Notes: generated by a model not told the origin, from the sequence alone. Positions 23,553-33,051 are shown, counted from the stretch's first letter. The stretch is DNA of 64,000 nt from an uncultured Pseudomonadota bacterium (GCA_945952465.1 CAMFIB010000001.1:1302001-1366000), one strand, 5' to 3'. Translations and numbers: made by a program.

Positions 23553-24743
23553 TCAGGACGGCATCACCTTCCAGCTCGTGCCGTCGAACTGCTGGATGCG
23601 CATGTCCGGTATCGGGTGAGGGCGGGCGTCGCTGGTCTTGACACGCAGGCCCGGCAGCATCATGGGCAAATCCATGTCCAGGCGGCGCGACTGCCGCATG
23701 ATGTTCTCGCGCGAGAGGTCGTTGCCGCACTGCTTGAGCAACTGCACTGTCACTTGCCCAAGGCAGGCACCGAGCACGGTGAGGTATTCCTTGGCCGCGC
23801 CTTTGTTGTATTTGTCCATGAAGGCATGCCAGGCCAGGACACCAGGGTCGTTCTTCCAGGTCGGATCGCTCGGATCCTTGAGGAACGCGGCGCTCATGAT
23901 GCCCTTGACCTTGTCCAGCCCCACCGGAGTCAGCACCGCGGGCACCGAAGATGCGCTCGGGTTGATGTAGATGGCCGGGCGCCAGCCGATGTCGTGGGTC
24001 TTGCGCAGCGACTGGAGGGTGGCTTTGGGCGAACCCCACGCCACCAGCACGTCCGCGCCCGAGGCATGCATGGAGACGATCTGCGAGTCCACCGTCGGAT
24101 CCGACACCTCATGCGACTCTTCGCTGATGAGCTTCTTCCCGGCGGCAGCCAGAACCTCCTTCACGCCACGCAGCACATCCTTGCCGGCGTCGTCGTTCTG
24201 GTAGAACATGGCGATCTTCGCGTTGGGCCGCGTCTGCAGGATGTGCCTGGCCAGGATGCGCCCTTCGTCGGTGTACAGGGGCAGCCAGCCCATGCTCCAG
24301 GGGAACTTAGCCGCATCATCCAGCCACGTGGCGGAGCCGGACGAAACGAAGAGTTGCGGTACTTTGGCGTTGTTGAGATAGCTGCGCGACGCCAGCCCAG
24401 TGGACGAGCCTATCTGCGCCGCGAGAAAAGCCACCTGATCGCGCTCCACCAGGCGGCGCGATTGCTCCAGGGTTTTCGGCGGGCTGTAGCCATCGTCGGC
24501 CAGCACCAGCTTGAGCTGGCGCCCATTCACGCCGCCCTCGGCGTTGACCAGGTCAAACCATGCAGACATGGTCTTGCCGACGATGCCATAGCCTGCGGCC
24601 GGGCCGCTGAGCGGTCCGGTCGAGCCGATCTTGATCTCGCGATCCGTCACGCCCGGGGTGCCCGCGCCCTGCGCGCGGACCAGGCCAGAAACGCCGGTCA
24701 GCATGGCGCCGGAAAGCATGGTGATGAATTGTCTTTTTTGCAT
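23553..24743 (-). CDS. periplasmic substrate-binding protein of the Liv-type importer
   Basis: A 396-aa type I periplasmic-binding protein (Peripla_BP_6). The signal peptide MQKRQFITMLSGAMLTGVSG is cleaved near VRAQG. The mature protein begins GVTDREIKIGSTGPLSGPAAGYG, the family start. It is the first gene of the importer operon, 16 bases before livG. Proteins in this branch bind aromatic acids, dicarboxylates or fatty-acid-like acids as well as amino acids; with the downstream CoA pathway, a carboxylic acid substrate is likely (inference). Confidence 0.9.
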   Translation of the reverse strand: MQKRQFITMLSGAMLTGVSGLVRAQGAGTPGVTDREIKIGSTGPLSGPAAGYGIVGKTMSAWFDLVNAEGGVNGRQLKLVLADDGYSPPKTLEQSRRLVERDQVAFLAAQIGSSTGLASRSYLNNAKVPQLFVSSGSATWLDDAAKFPWSMGWLPLYTDEGRILARHILQTRPNAKIAMFYQNDDAGKDVLRGVKEVLAAAGKKLISEESHEVSDPTVDSQIVSMHASGADVLVAWGSPKATLQSLRKTHDIGWRPAIYINPSASSVPAVLTPVGLDKVKGIMSAAFLKDPSDPTWKNDPGVLAWHAFMDKYNKGAAKEYLTVLGACLGQVTVQLLKQCGNDLSRENIMRQSRRLDMDLPMMLPGLRVKTSDARPHPIPDMRIQQFDGTSWKVMPS

Positions 24744-24803
24744 GGTGTCTCCTGTGGTGGTGGTGAGATGAATGGATGGATGGGTGAACCCTGGCCTGCG
24801 GCA

Positions 24804-25412
24804 TCAGGCCGCCTTCCCTTGCAAGCGCAGCACGGCTTCGCGGATCAGCGGCATGCGGTCGTTGCCGAAATACATGTCCGTCTTGTCCACGAAGATGGTC
24901 GGTGAGCCAAAGCCGCCGCGCGCGACCACCTCATCGGTGTTGGCCCTGAGCTGGTCTTTGATCGCCTGCTCGCCGATGCCTGCAAAGAATTGGGCGGGCT
25001 CGATGCCAACGCGCTGGCACACCTGCGCCAGCACCGCGTCCTGCGAGATGTCCTGGTCGTCGCCCCAATAGGCTTCAAATATGGCGCGGGCAAACGGCGC
25101 CATGTCGTTGCCGAGCCAGATGCAGCCGCGCATCGCCTTCACGCTGTTGACGGGAAACACCGTCGGCGGCATCTTGATCGCAAGCCCCGTCGAGCGGGCC
25201 CAATCCGCTAGGTCCTTTTTCAGGTAGCGGGCCTTCTGCGGCACCGGCGTCTCGCGCGAGGCATAGACGGTGGGATTGATGGTGTTGAAGATGCCGCCGA
25301 CCAGGATCGGCCGCCATGTGATCTCAACGTCAAGCTCCTTGGCGAGCGGCTGGATGTTATGAAAGGCGAGATAAGTCCAGGGGCTGGAGCAGTCGAAGAA
25401 GAATTCGATCAT
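24804..25412 (-). CDS. 2-hydroxychromene-2-carboxylate isomerase-like (DsbA-fold, kappa-class GST) protein
   Basis: A 202-aa thioredoxin-fold enzyme. It starts MIEFFFDCSSPWTYLAFHNI with the FDxxSPWTYLA motif of HCCA isomerases, in which Ser replaces the catalytic Cys and binds glutathione. VVARGGFGSPTIFVDKTDMYFGNDRM near the end is also family-typical. Known members isomerise a chromene intermediate in naphthalene breakdown, but many act elsewhere in GSH-dependent steps. A second glutathione-family gene follows upstream, so GSH chemistry is likely in this pathway. Confidence 0.85.
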   Translation of the reverse strand: MIEFFFDCSSPWTYLAFHNIQPLAKELDVEITWRPILVGGIFNTINPTVYASRETPVPQKARYLKKDLADWARSTGLAIKMPPTVFPVNSVKAMRGCIWLGNDMAPFARAIFEAYWGDDQDISQDAVLAQVCQRVGIEPAQFFAGIGEQAIKDQLRANTDEVVARGGFGSPTIFVDKTDMYFGNDRMPLIREAVLRLQGKAA

Positions 25413-25457
25413 GGTGTTTCCTGTGTTTTTGGGGCGTCACTGGATTCCGGAATCGCG

Positions 25458-26180
25458 CTACTCGCGCCCCGGAATGGCGCTCCGTTCCGCCAGCTCCCTG
25501 GCCTTGTGGCCGAACATGTTCTTTCTCGCTTCGTCGTCCAGCGGCTCTTGCTCGAATTTGCCGACCGCCAGCCCCGCTTGCACCTGGGGCCGGCCGCGCA
25601 CGCTGGCGTACCAGCGCTTGAGGTGGGGAAAGTCGTCGAGCGTGAAGCCTTGGGCCTTGTGGGTCATGGTCCAGGGAAAGCAAGCGATGTCGGCGATGCC
25701 GTACTCGGTGCCAGCGACATAGGCGCCGGTCTTGCCGAGCTGGGTATCGAGCACGCGATACAGCCGTGCCGCTTCGTCGCGGTAACGCTCAATCGCGTAG
25801 GCGATCTTTTCCTGCGCATACAGCGCAAAGTGACCATGCTGGCCGAGCATGGGCCCCAGTCCGCTCACCTGCCACATCACCCATTGCATGGTTTGGGTGA
25901 AGCCGCGCAGATCCGTGGGCAGGAAGCGGTTGGTTTTCTGGGCCAGATAGACCAGGATGGCGCCGGTCTCGAACACCGAAAGCGGGCCGCCGCCGTCGAG
26001 CGGCGCATGGTCCACTATGGCCGGAATGCGGTTGTTCGGGCTGATCGCCAGAAATTCCGGCCTGAATTGCTCGCCAGCGCGGATGTTGACCGGAGTCACC
26101 GTATAGGGAAGTCCGAGTTCCTCCAGCAGGATGGAGATCTTCCAGCCGTTGGGTGTCGGTGCGTAATGCAGGTCAATCAT
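25458..26180 (-). CDS. glutathione S-transferase (YfcG/YghU-like)
   Basis: A 240-aa GST. The N-terminal thioredoxin domain starts MIDLHYAPTPNGWKISILLEELG, with the T-P-N-G-W-K motif of the nu-class YfcG/YghU enzymes. ISPNNRIPAIVDH supplies the cis-Pro and the GSH-binding strand; SVFETGAILVYLAQK follows. The C-terminal helical domain has GTEYGIADIACFPW. These enzymes reduce disulfides or peroxides. The ATG at 26180 is preferred over an upstream start at 26258 because homology begins there. Confidence 0.88.
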   Translation of the reverse strand: MIDLHYAPTPNGWKISILLEELGLPYTVTPVNIRAGEQFRPEFLAISPNNRIPAIVDHAPLDGGGPLSVFETGAILVYLAQKTNRFLPTDLRGFTQTMQWVMWQVSGLGPMLGQHGHFALYAQEKIAYAIERYRDEAARLYRVLDTQLGKTGAYVAGTEYGIADIACFPWTMTHKAQGFTLDDFPHLKRWYASVRGRPQVQAGLAVGKFEQEPLDDEARKNMFGHKARELAERSAIPGRE

Positions 26181-26327
26181 GGCGAATGACGCTCCTGCCG
26201 AGCTGCGGATCGACATCACGCCATGACTTGCAGGCACCCGTGGCCGACCCCCTGACATTCCAGGCTCCCGTTGCGTGGCTTTCTCGGGTTGACGACATCA
26301 TGCGCAGCTCTTCGAGGGTTCAAGGCG

Positions 26328-27110
26328 TCAGCGCGGCGCCATGCGGAGGGCCCCATCCACGCGGATGGACTCAGCGTTCATGTAGCCGCAAGTGACCAGA
26401 AACTCGACGGCCTGCGCGAATTCATCGGGGTCGCCCAAACGCTTGGGAAAGGGCACGCTGGCCGCCAGCGCCTGCTTGACGTTGTCCGGCAGGGCCAGCA
26501 GCAAGGGGGTGCCGAAGATCCCCGGCAGGATGGTGTTGACGCGAACGCCTTCGTCCATCAGGTCGCGTGCGATCGGCAAGGTCATGCCCATGACGGCGGC
26601 CTTGCTGGCGGCATAGCTGGCCTGGCCGACCTGGCCGTCCACCGCAGCGGCCGAAGCGGTGTTGACCACGACGCCGCGGTCGCCGTCGGCCAGCGGTTCC
26701 AGCGCCAGCATGCCCGCCGTCGATTTGGCAATGCAGCGGAACGTGCCCACCAGGTTGATCTGCACGATGCGGTTGAAGCGATCCACCGCACTCGGGCGGA
26801 TCTCGCCCGTTTTCCGGTCGCGACTGACGGTCTTGACGGCGTCGGCCGTGCCGGCGCAGTTGACCAGAATGCGTTCCTGCCCGATCGCGGCACGGGCTTT
26901 GGCGAAGGCCGCGTCCACCTGCTCCTCGGACGTCACGTCCACGTTGCAGTAAACACCGCCAAGCTCGCTGGCCAACGCCTGGCCGACGGCTTCGTTCATG
27001 TCGAAGATGGCGACCTTGACGCCATGGCTGGCCAAACGCCGGGCCGTGGCGGCCCCCAGGCCGGAAGCCCCCCCGGTGATGACGGCAGAAATGTCGGAAT
27101 TGAGTTGCAT
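26328..27110 (-). CDS. SDR-family 3-hydroxyacyl-CoA dehydrogenase (HSD10-like)
   Basis: A 260-aa NAD-dependent short-chain dehydrogenase. The cofactor loop is VITGGASGLGAAT with Asp in VAIFDMNE selecting NAD. The catalytic residues are Ser in VVNTASAAAVDG and YAASK. LPGIFGTPLLLALPDNVKQAL and the C-terminus are characteristic of type-2 3-hydroxyacyl-CoA dehydrogenase/HSD17B10. This subclass oxidises 2-methyl-3-hydroxyacyl-CoA, matching the racemase in the cluster. It is 29 bases downstream of the enoyl-CoA hydratase. Confidence 0.88.
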   Translation of the reverse strand: MQLNSDISAVITGGASGLGAATARRLASHGVKVAIFDMNEAVGQALASELGGVYCNVDVTSEEQVDAAFAKARAAIGQERILVNCAGTADAVKTVSRDRKTGEIRPSAVDRFNRIVQINLVGTFRCIAKSTAGMLALEPLADGDRGVVVNTASAAAVDGQVGQASYAASKAAVMGMTLPIARDLMDEGVRVNTILPGIFGTPLLLALPDNVKQALAASVPFPKRLGDPDEFAQAVEFLVTCGYMNAESIRVDGALRMAPR

Positions 27111-27139
27111 GGTTTTTCCTTGAAGATGACAGACAGGCG

Positions 27140-27940
27140 TTATTGGCCGGTGAATTTGGGGGTGCGCTTGCCCAGGAATGCCGCTTGCCCTTCGAGGTTG
27201 TCGGCCGAACGCAAAGCGACAACGAAATTGCGCTTCTCATGCTCCAGGCCCTGCGCGAGCGGGGTTTCAAAGCTGGCCAGGGCCGCATCTTTCGCCAGCG
27301 CCACGGCCAGCGGCGAATTGGCCGCAATCCGGCAGGCCATCGCCAGCGCCGTCGGCAGGGCCTGGCCATCAGCCGTCACTTCGGCGACGATGCCAACGTC
27401 GCATGCCTTGCGGGCGTCCATGAAATCGCCGGTCAGCAGCAGCGCCATGGCCTTGGACTTGCCGATGGCGTGAACCAGGCGCTGGGTGCCGCCGGCACCG
27501 GGAATGGCGCCCAGCTTGACTTCCGGCACGCCGAACTTGGCGGACTCGCCAGCAATCACGATGTCGCAGGCCAGCGCCAGTTCCATGCCGCCGCCCAGCG
27601 CGACCTTTTCCACCGCCGCGATGACGGGCTTGGGGAAGCGCCCCAGCGCCGCAAAAAAGTCCCAGCCCGTTGCCGAGCGGTCGCCCAGCAGCGGCGCGGC
27701 ACGCAGCACTTCAAAGGCCGTGATGTCGGCGCCCGCGCAAAACACGTCCTCGGCGCCGGTGATGATGACGGCTCGCACGGCATCGTCGTCGCGCAGTTGC
27801 GCAAGCTGCGCGCGCAGGCCATCGAATACCGCGCGGTTCAGGCTGTTCTTCGCACGCGGGCGGTTGATGGTCAGGGTGACGACGGCGCCGTCACGGCTCA
27901 CGAGCACTTCACTGGCTTCGCTCATGGTGGCCCCGCTCAT
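27140..27940 (-). CDS. enoyl-CoA hydratase/isomerase (crotonase fold)
   Basis: A 266-aa crotonase. The oxyanion-hole segment is AEDVFCAGADI and ALGGGMELALACD contains the first catalytic Glu region; PEVKLGAIPGAGGTQRL holds the second Glu. It starts at 27940, where ATGA overlaps the thiolase stop; a second ATG at 27925 is the alternative. The role is hydration of a 2-enoyl-CoA before the adjacent HSD10-like dehydrogenase. Confidence 0.9.
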   Translation of the reverse strand: MSGATMSEASEVLVSRDGAVVTLTINRPRAKNSLNRAVFDGLRAQLAQLRDDDAVRAVIITGAEDVFCAGADITAFEVLRAAPLLGDRSATGWDFFAALGRFPKPVIAAVEKVALGGGMELALACDIVIAGESAKFGVPEVKLGAIPGAGGTQRLVHAIGKSKAMALLLTGDFMDARKACDVGIVAEVTADGQALPTALAMACRIAANSPLAVALAKDAALASFETPLAQGLEHEKRNFVVALRSADNLEGQAAFLGKRTPKFTGQ

Positions 27941-29118
27941 GCAAGCCGCTCGATGATGGTGGTGTTGGCCGTGCCCGAAGCCTCGCAGATGGTCTGCAGG
28001 CCATAGCGGCCGCCCCGGCGCTCCAGTTCATACAGCAGGTCGGTGAGCATGCGCGCGCCGGTGGAGCCCAGCGGATGGCCGATGGCCATCGAGCCGCCAT
28101 TGACGTTGAGGCGGTCGTCCGGGATGCCGAACTCCTGCTGGAACATCAGCGGTACGCCGCCGAAAGCCTCGTTGACCTCGAACAGGTCGATGTCGTTGAT
28201 GGTCAGGCCCGATTCCTTCAGTGCCTTGCGGGTGGAGTCGAGCACGGCGGTGAACTGGATCACCGGGTCGGCGGCGGCCACTGCCGTGCTGACGAAGCGC
28301 GCACGCGGCTTCAGGCCATGCTTCTTGGCATAGGCGCGGCTGGCGATCAGCAGCGCGGCGGCACCATCGCTGACCTGCGACGAGTTGCCGGCGGTGGTGG
28401 TGCCGTTGGCGGCAAACACGGCTTTCAGCGTGGCCATCTTTTCGGGGTCGGGGTTGGCGCGCACGCCCTCGTCGGCGGCGACGACCGGACTGTTCGGGTC
28501 GGCCGGGTCCTCGGTCAGATGCACCAGTTGGTCCTTGATGCGACCGGCCTGAATCGCCTCGGTGGCGCGCTTATGGCTCCGCACTGCGGAGGCATCCAGG
28601 GTTTCACGCGTGAGGCCGAAGCGCGTGTTCAGCAACTCCGACGAAACGCCTTGCGGTATCAGCGGGTTGTCCTGGTAGCGCGCCAGTTCGCGCGGGCTGT
28701 ATTGCGAACCGAGCGGCGCGCCGGGCTTGAACGACGGCGGCAGTGGCGCCTGCGACATCGACTCCACCCCCCCGCCGATGGCCAACTGGTAGGCACCCGC
28801 CTGGATGCCATGCACGGCAAAACTCACCGCCTGCTGGCCCGAGCCGCATTGCCGATCGACCGTCACCGCCGGCACGGATTCGGGCAGCCCCGCCGCCAAT
28901 ACGGCATGTCGGCCCAGGTTGCCGTGCTGCTGGTCCCACTGCAGCACGCAGCCGATGATCACGTCGTCCAGATCGGCGGGGTTGACGCCGGACCGCTCGA
29001 CCAACTGGCGCAGCGTCTCGGCCATCAGATCGACGGGATGCCACTTGTGCAGGCGCCCGCCGCGCTTGCCCACGGGGGTGCGCAGCGCACCGACGATAAC
29101 GGGTTCATGGTCATTCAT
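27937..29118 (-). CDS. acetyl-CoA acetyltransferase / 3-ketoacyl-CoA thiolase
   Basis: A 393-aa complete thiolase. The nucleophile Cys is in VDRQCGSGQQAV (about residue 87), the His is in NGGSMAIGHPLGSTGARML, and the second Cys is in LQTICEASGTANTT, so all three catalytic residues are present. The start follows AGGAG eight bases away. It is the second thiolase of the cluster; the other is the truncated SCP-x-like gene at 19889. It releases acetyl- or propionyl-CoA at the end of each cycle. Confidence 0.92.
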   Translation of the reverse strand: MNDHEPVIVGALRTPVGKRGGRLHKWHPVDLMAETLRQLVERSGVNPADLDDVIIGCVLQWDQQHGNLGRHAVLAAGLPESVPAVTVDRQCGSGQQAVSFAVHGIQAGAYQLAIGGGVESMSQAPLPPSFKPGAPLGSQYSPRELARYQDNPLIPQGVSSELLNTRFGLTRETLDASAVRSHKRATEAIQAGRIKDQLVHLTEDPADPNSPVVAADEGVRANPDPEKMATLKAVFAANGTTTAGNSSQVSDGAAALLIASRAYAKKHGLKPRARFVSTAVAAADPVIQFTAVLDSTRKALKESGLTINDIDLFEVNEAFGGVPLMFQQEFGIPDDRLNVNGGSMAIGHPLGSTGARMLTDLLYELERRGGRYGLQTICEASGTANTTIIERLA

Positions 29119-29162
29119 CTGGTTCTCCTGTGTAAGAAACTGGGTGTCACGCAAAGTGGCGT

Positions 29163-30830
29163 TCAGGCGGCGTAGCGCTCTGCCTGCTCGACGCGGATGC
29201 GCTTCTTGTCGATCTTGCCGACGCTGGTCTTGGGGATGGTCTCGACGAACAGGATCTGATCCGGCAACTGCCACTTTGCGAAGGCGCTGGTCAGGTGTTC
29301 CTGCAATTGCTCCTGGGTCGCCTGCTGGCCGGGCCTCAGCACCACCAGGGCCAGCGGCCGCTCCTGCCACTTCGGATGCGGAACCCCGACCACCGCGGCG
29401 TCGCGCACGGCCGGGTGGCCCATGAGCAGGTTTTCCATGTCGATGGAAGAGATCCATTCGCCACCGCTCTTGATCACGTCCTTGATGCGGTCGGTAACCT
29501 TGAGGTAGCCGTTCTCGTCCACCGTGCCGACATCGCCCGAGCGCCACCAGCCGCCCTCCAGGAAGCGATCGCCCGAATCGGGCATGTCGTGGTAACTGGT
29601 CGTGATCCAGGGGCCGCGCAGGCAAATCTCGCCGGCCGACTGGCCGTCGTGCGGCAGATCCTGGTCGTTGGCATCGAGGATGCGGATGTCCACGCCGGTC
29701 AGGACCAGGCCCTGCTTGCGCTTGAGATTCCACCGCTCGTCCTGAGTCAAGCGCTTCCTCAACGTGGGCTTGAGGCGGTTGACGGTCACCAGCGTCGTGG
29801 CTTCGGTGGCGCCGTAGCCGTGCACCACCTCGGCACCCGTGAGTTCGTGGAAGCCGATCATCATCGACAGCGGCGGCTCGCTCGCGCCGGACAGCATGCG
29901 CATGCGGCTGAAGTCCGGCTTGACCGGCAGCGTCTCGATGTACTGCAGCATCGGTTGGAAGATGGCCGGTGCGCCGTTGGTGATGGTCACGCCCTCGGCA
30001 ATCATGGTGTCGACCAGCGGCTTGGTGTCCTCGGCAGCGTAGCGTCCCGGCAGCACGATCTTGTCGGCCAGCAGCGTGGCGGCCTGTGGTAAGCCCCAGC
30101 ACTGCCCGTGGAACATGGGCGTGATGAGCATGACGCAGTCGTCCAGCGTCATGCCCATGTTGGTGGCCATGCCCGTGGAGTGCAGGTAGATGCCGCGGTG
30201 CGAGTAGTACACGCCCTTGGGTTTGCCCGTGGTGCCGGTGGTGTAGCAGGCGCTGTAAGCCGAGGTTTCGTCGATCTCGGGCCAGTCGATCTTGGCATCA
30301 GCAGCGGCCAGCAGGTCTTCGTAGTGCAGCAGCGGTTTCAGCGTGGTCTTGATCTGGTCCAGCGGCTTGTCGGTCATCACGATCCAGCCCTTGATCTGGG
30401 GCGAGTTCGCTGCGACGGATTCGGCGATCGGCAGCAAGGACTCGTCCACGCAAACGTAAGACACCTTGCTGTGGCCGACCACGTAGCCCAGGTCCTCGGC
30501 GCCCAGGCGCAGATTCATCTGCAGCATGACCGCGCCCAGGCCGGGGATGGACCAGTACAGCTCGAAGTGGCGCCGGCTGTTCCAGTCCAGCACACCGACG
30601 CGGTCGCCCGGCTCGACACCGAGCGCGCGCAGCGCATTGGCGCTGCGGCAGACGCGCGCGTAGCAGTCGGCATAGGTGTAGCGATCCCAGCCGCCATCGG
30701 GTGTGCGGTAGACGATCTCCTGGTCCCCGTGGGTGCGCGCGGCGTGCCGGATCAGCGTCGTGGTGTTGAGCTGGCGTTCGTTGCCCGTGGTGGACGGGCA
30801 GCCGCGGATGGGCTGGGTGGTGCTGGTCAT
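29163..30830 (-). CDS. acyl-CoA synthetase (AMP-forming, fatty-acid--CoA ligase type)
   Basis: A 555-aa ANL-superfamily enzyme. The P-loop motif is YTTGTTGKPKGVYYSHR, the A4 motif HGYGATEATTLVTV, the hinge motif KDVIKSGGEWISSIDMEN, and the catalytic Lys lies in KTSVGKIDKKRIR. It activates the imported acid with ATP and CoA. AGGAG lies well before the ATG at 30830. The short size and SSIDMEN motif place it with medium/long-chain acyl-CoA synthetases. It is the commitment enzyme of the pathway. Confidence 0.92.
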   Translation of the reverse strand: MTSTTQPIRGCPSTTGNERQLNTTTLIRHAARTHGDQEIVYRTPDGGWDRYTYADCYARVCRSANALRALGVEPGDRVGVLDWNSRRHFELYWSIPGLGAVMLQMNLRLGAEDLGYVVGHSKVSYVCVDESLLPIAESVAANSPQIKGWIVMTDKPLDQIKTTLKPLLHYEDLLAAADAKIDWPEIDETSAYSACYTTGTTGKPKGVYYSHRGIYLHSTGMATNMGMTLDDCVMLITPMFHGQCWGLPQAATLLADKIVLPGRYAAEDTKPLVDTMIAEGVTITNGAPAIFQPMLQYIETLPVKPDFSRMRMLSGASEPPLSMMIGFHELTGAEVVHGYGATEATTLVTVNRLKPTLRKRLTQDERWNLKRKQGLVLTGVDIRILDANDQDLPHDGQSAGEICLRGPWITTSYHDMPDSGDRFLEGGWWRSGDVGTVDENGYLKVTDRIKDVIKSGGEWISSIDMENLLMGHPAVRDAAVVGVPHPKWQERPLALVVLRPGQQATQEQLQEHLTSAFAKWQLPDQILFVETIPKTSVGKIDKKRIRVEQAERYAA

Positions 30831-30841
30831 TTTCTGGTCTC

Positions 30842-31909
30842 CTAAGTAATTGCGTTGAGTGCCTGGAACCGTGGGGCCGGGGCCGCCTCGATGGCGCCGG
30901 AGGGGGTGGTCTGGTAGATACCCCGTGCCGCGTTGTGCGGATGCCGCGCCGCCTCGGCCAGGCTGAGCACGGGCGCGAAGCAGGCGTCGCTGCCTTCGAG
31001 CAACGCGCACCAGTGCGCCCTGGGTTGGCTGCGGATGAGGGCCGCAATGCGCTCCTTCAGCGCTGGCCACGTCGTCGTGTCGTACTGGTCGGCAGGGTTC
31101 ACGTCCGTCAGGCCCAGCTTCGACAGCAGCAGTGCGTGGAACGCGGGCTCCACCACCGCGAGGCTGATGAAGCCGCCGTCGGCACAGGCGTACACGTCAT
31201 AGAACGGCGAATCGTGAAACGGGCTCGGCTTCGTGCCGTCGATCTGCCCATTGGCGCGAATCCAATGCACCAGCGTGCCCATCATGGCCACGATGTCGAT
31301 GATGGCGGCATCCACGACCCGGCCGCGGCCACTGCCCCTACCGTTACCGCGCGCATCGACCAGCGCGCAGGCGACACCGAAGGCCATGCCCAGCGCCCCG
31401 GCCGCGTCCCCGAGCACCGAGGGCGGCACGATGGGCATCTGCCCCTTGCGGGCCGACAGCGACAGCAGGCCCGTCAGCGCCACGTAGTTCAGGTCGTGGC
31501 CAGCGGCCCGGGAGAGCGGGCCGTCCTGGCCCCAGCCCGTCATCCGGCCATAGACCAGCTTGGGGTTGCGCGCCGCGCATTCGGCGGGGCCGAACCCCAG
31601 CCGTTCCATCACGCCGGGGCGAAAGCCTTCGATCAGAACGTCGGACTGGCCGATCAGATCCAGGGCGCGCGCCTTGCCGCCGGGCGACTTCAGGTCGGTG
31701 ATCTCGACCGTCTTGCCCCGGTGCAGCGGGTTGGCCGCCGCCCCGCCCAGCGGCTGCGCCCCGGCGGCCTGCTCGGCCCGTGTCAGCGCAATCACCTCGG
31801 CACCCATGTCGGCCAGCATCATGGCGGCCAGCGGGCCCGGCCCGATCCCTTCGAACTCCACCACACGGACGCCGTGCAGTGGCTTTTGCAGCATGTGCGA
31901 GGCGTTCAC
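30842..31909 (-). CDS. alpha-methylacyl-CoA racemase-like (CaiB/BaiF CoA-transferase family III)
   Basis: A 355-aa family-III protein. The start GVRVVEFEGIGPGPLAAMMLADMGAEV and GWGQDGPLSRAAGHDLNYVALTGLLS match AMACR rather than true transferases: AGHDLNYVALTG carries the catalytic Asp. A GTG start at 31909 is used because GAGGAAG lies eight bases before it and GTGA overlaps the preceding stop; an ATG at 31894 has no such site. The enzyme epimerises (R)- and (S)-2-methylacyl-CoA, so branched substrates are suggested. Confidence 0.88.
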   Translation of the reverse strand: MNASHMLQKPLHGVRVVEFEGIGPGPLAAMMLADMGAEVIALTRAEQAAGAQPLGGAAANPLHRGKTVEITDLKSPGGKARALDLIGQSDVLIEGFRPGVMERLGFGPAECAARNPKLVYGRMTGWGQDGPLSRAAGHDLNYVALTGLLSLSARKGQMPIVPPSVLGDAAGALGMAFGVACALVDARGNGRGSGRGRVVDAAIIDIVAMMGTLVHWIRANGQIDGTKPSPFHDSPFYDVYACADGGFISLAVVEPAFHALLLSKLGLTDVNPADQYDTTTWPALKERIAALIRSQPRAHWCALLEGSDACFAPVLSLAEAARHPHNAARGIYQTTPSGAIEAAPAPRFQALNAIT

Positions 31910-33051
31910 AGCTTCCTCGCAATCAGTTCTTTCATGACCTCGTTCGCGCCGCCGTAGATCTTCTGCACGCGCGAGGTGGTGTACATGCGCGCGATCGGGT
32001 ATTCGTACATGTAGCCGTAGCCGCCGAACATCTGCAGGCACTCGTCCACCACGCGGCACTGCTGCTCGCTGCACCACCACTTGGCCATGTACGCGGCTTC
32101 GGCGTCGAGCTTTCCGTCCAGCAGCCGCTGGATGCAGTCGTTGACGAAGGTGCGCACCACGTGAGCGGTGGTGGCGATCTCGGCCAGCTTGTGGCGCGTG
32201 GTCTGCATCTCGAACAGCGGTGCGCCGAAAATCTTGCGCTCCTTCGTGTATTCGACGGTGAGTTCCAGGGCCCGGTCGATGATGGCCGCCGCAGGCACGG
32301 CGATGGTCATGCGTTCGTAGGGCAACTGGCCCATCAACTGCTTGAAACCAAGCCCTTCGACGCCCCCCAGGACTTGATCGACCGGCACGCGCACCCCGTC
32401 GAAGAAGAGTTCGGCGGTGTCCGACGCATGCAGGCCGATCTTGTCGAGCAGGCGGCCCACGCGGAACCCTGGCAGGTTCTCGGTCTCCACCACGATCAGC
32501 GAAAGGCCTCGGCTGCCCGCCTCGCCGGTGCGTGCGACCACAATCAGCAGATTGCAGGTGTAGCCGTTGGTGATGAAGGTCTTGGCACCGTCGATCACGT
32601 AGTGGTCGCCATCACGGCGCGCGCGGGTGGCGATGGCCTTGAGGTCCGTCCCGCAGCCGGGTTCGGTCATCGCAATGCCGAGCAGCATCTCGCCGCTGCT
32701 CAGCTTGGGCAGCCAGCGCTGCTTCTGCTCCTCGGTGCCGTAGTCCATGATGTAGTGCGCAGCGATGCTGTTCACCTGGACGTTGTTGGGCATTTCCGCT
32801 CTGGTCAACTCATCCTGTACCACCAGCTGGTAGGCAATGCTGGCCCCGGTGCCGCCGTAGGCTTCGGGCATTTCGGGCAGCATGAACCCCATCTCGCCGA
32901 AGGGCCGCCAGGTCTCGCGCGGGACGTAGCCCTGTTCGCGCCAAGCGGGCAGGTGCGGAGCCATCTCGGCGGCGATGTAGCGGCGCACCTGGTCGCGAAA
33001 GGTCTCGATGTCGCTGTCCATCCAGGGTTGACGGTGCAATTGCGGCAGCAT
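31906..33051 (-). CDS. acyl-CoA dehydrogenase (LCAD/IVD type)
   Basis: A 381-aa FAD enzyme of the acyl-CoA dehydrogenase family. The conserved MTEPGCGTDL and CIQRLLDGK segments and the FAD-binding YMAKWWCSEQQCRVVDECLQ region are present. The usual late catalytic Glu is replaced (KIYGGANEVMKE), and a Glu is present in GQLPYERMTIAV instead. This is the arrangement of long-chain and isovaleryl-CoA dehydrogenases. It passes electrons to ETF (39298-40993) and is the first gene of the coupled racemase/ligase/thiolase set. Confidence 0.9.
   Translation of the reverse strand: MLPQLHRQPWMDSDIETFRDQVRRYIAAEMAPHLPAWREQGYVPRETWRPFGEMGFMLPEMPEAYGGTGASIAYQLVVQDELTRAEMPNNVQVNSIAAHYIMDYGTEEQKQRWLPKLSSGEMLLGIAMTEPGCGTDLKAIATRARRDGDHYVIDGAKTFITNGYTCNLLIVVARTGEAGSRGLSLIVVETENLPGFRVGRLLDKIGLHASDTAELFFDGVRVPVDQVLGGVEGLGFKQLMGQLPYERMTIAVPAAAIIDRALELTVEYTKERKIFGAPLFEMQTTRHKLAEIATTAHVVRTFVNDCIQRLLDGKLDAEAAYMAKWWCSEQQCRVVDECLQMFGGYGYMYEYPIARMYTTSRVQKIYGGANEVMKELIARKL

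Noticed and set aside
23286..24905. 539-codon plus-strand frame opposite the importer genes
   Set aside because: Antisense to the livG and binding-protein genes, whose motifs are clear; no ribosome-binding site.
29119..30102. N-terminal extension of the thiolase gene by about 330 codons
   Set aside because: The extension overlaps the acyl-CoA synthetase gene out of frame, and a good Shine-Dalgarno and the conserved thiolase start are at 29118.
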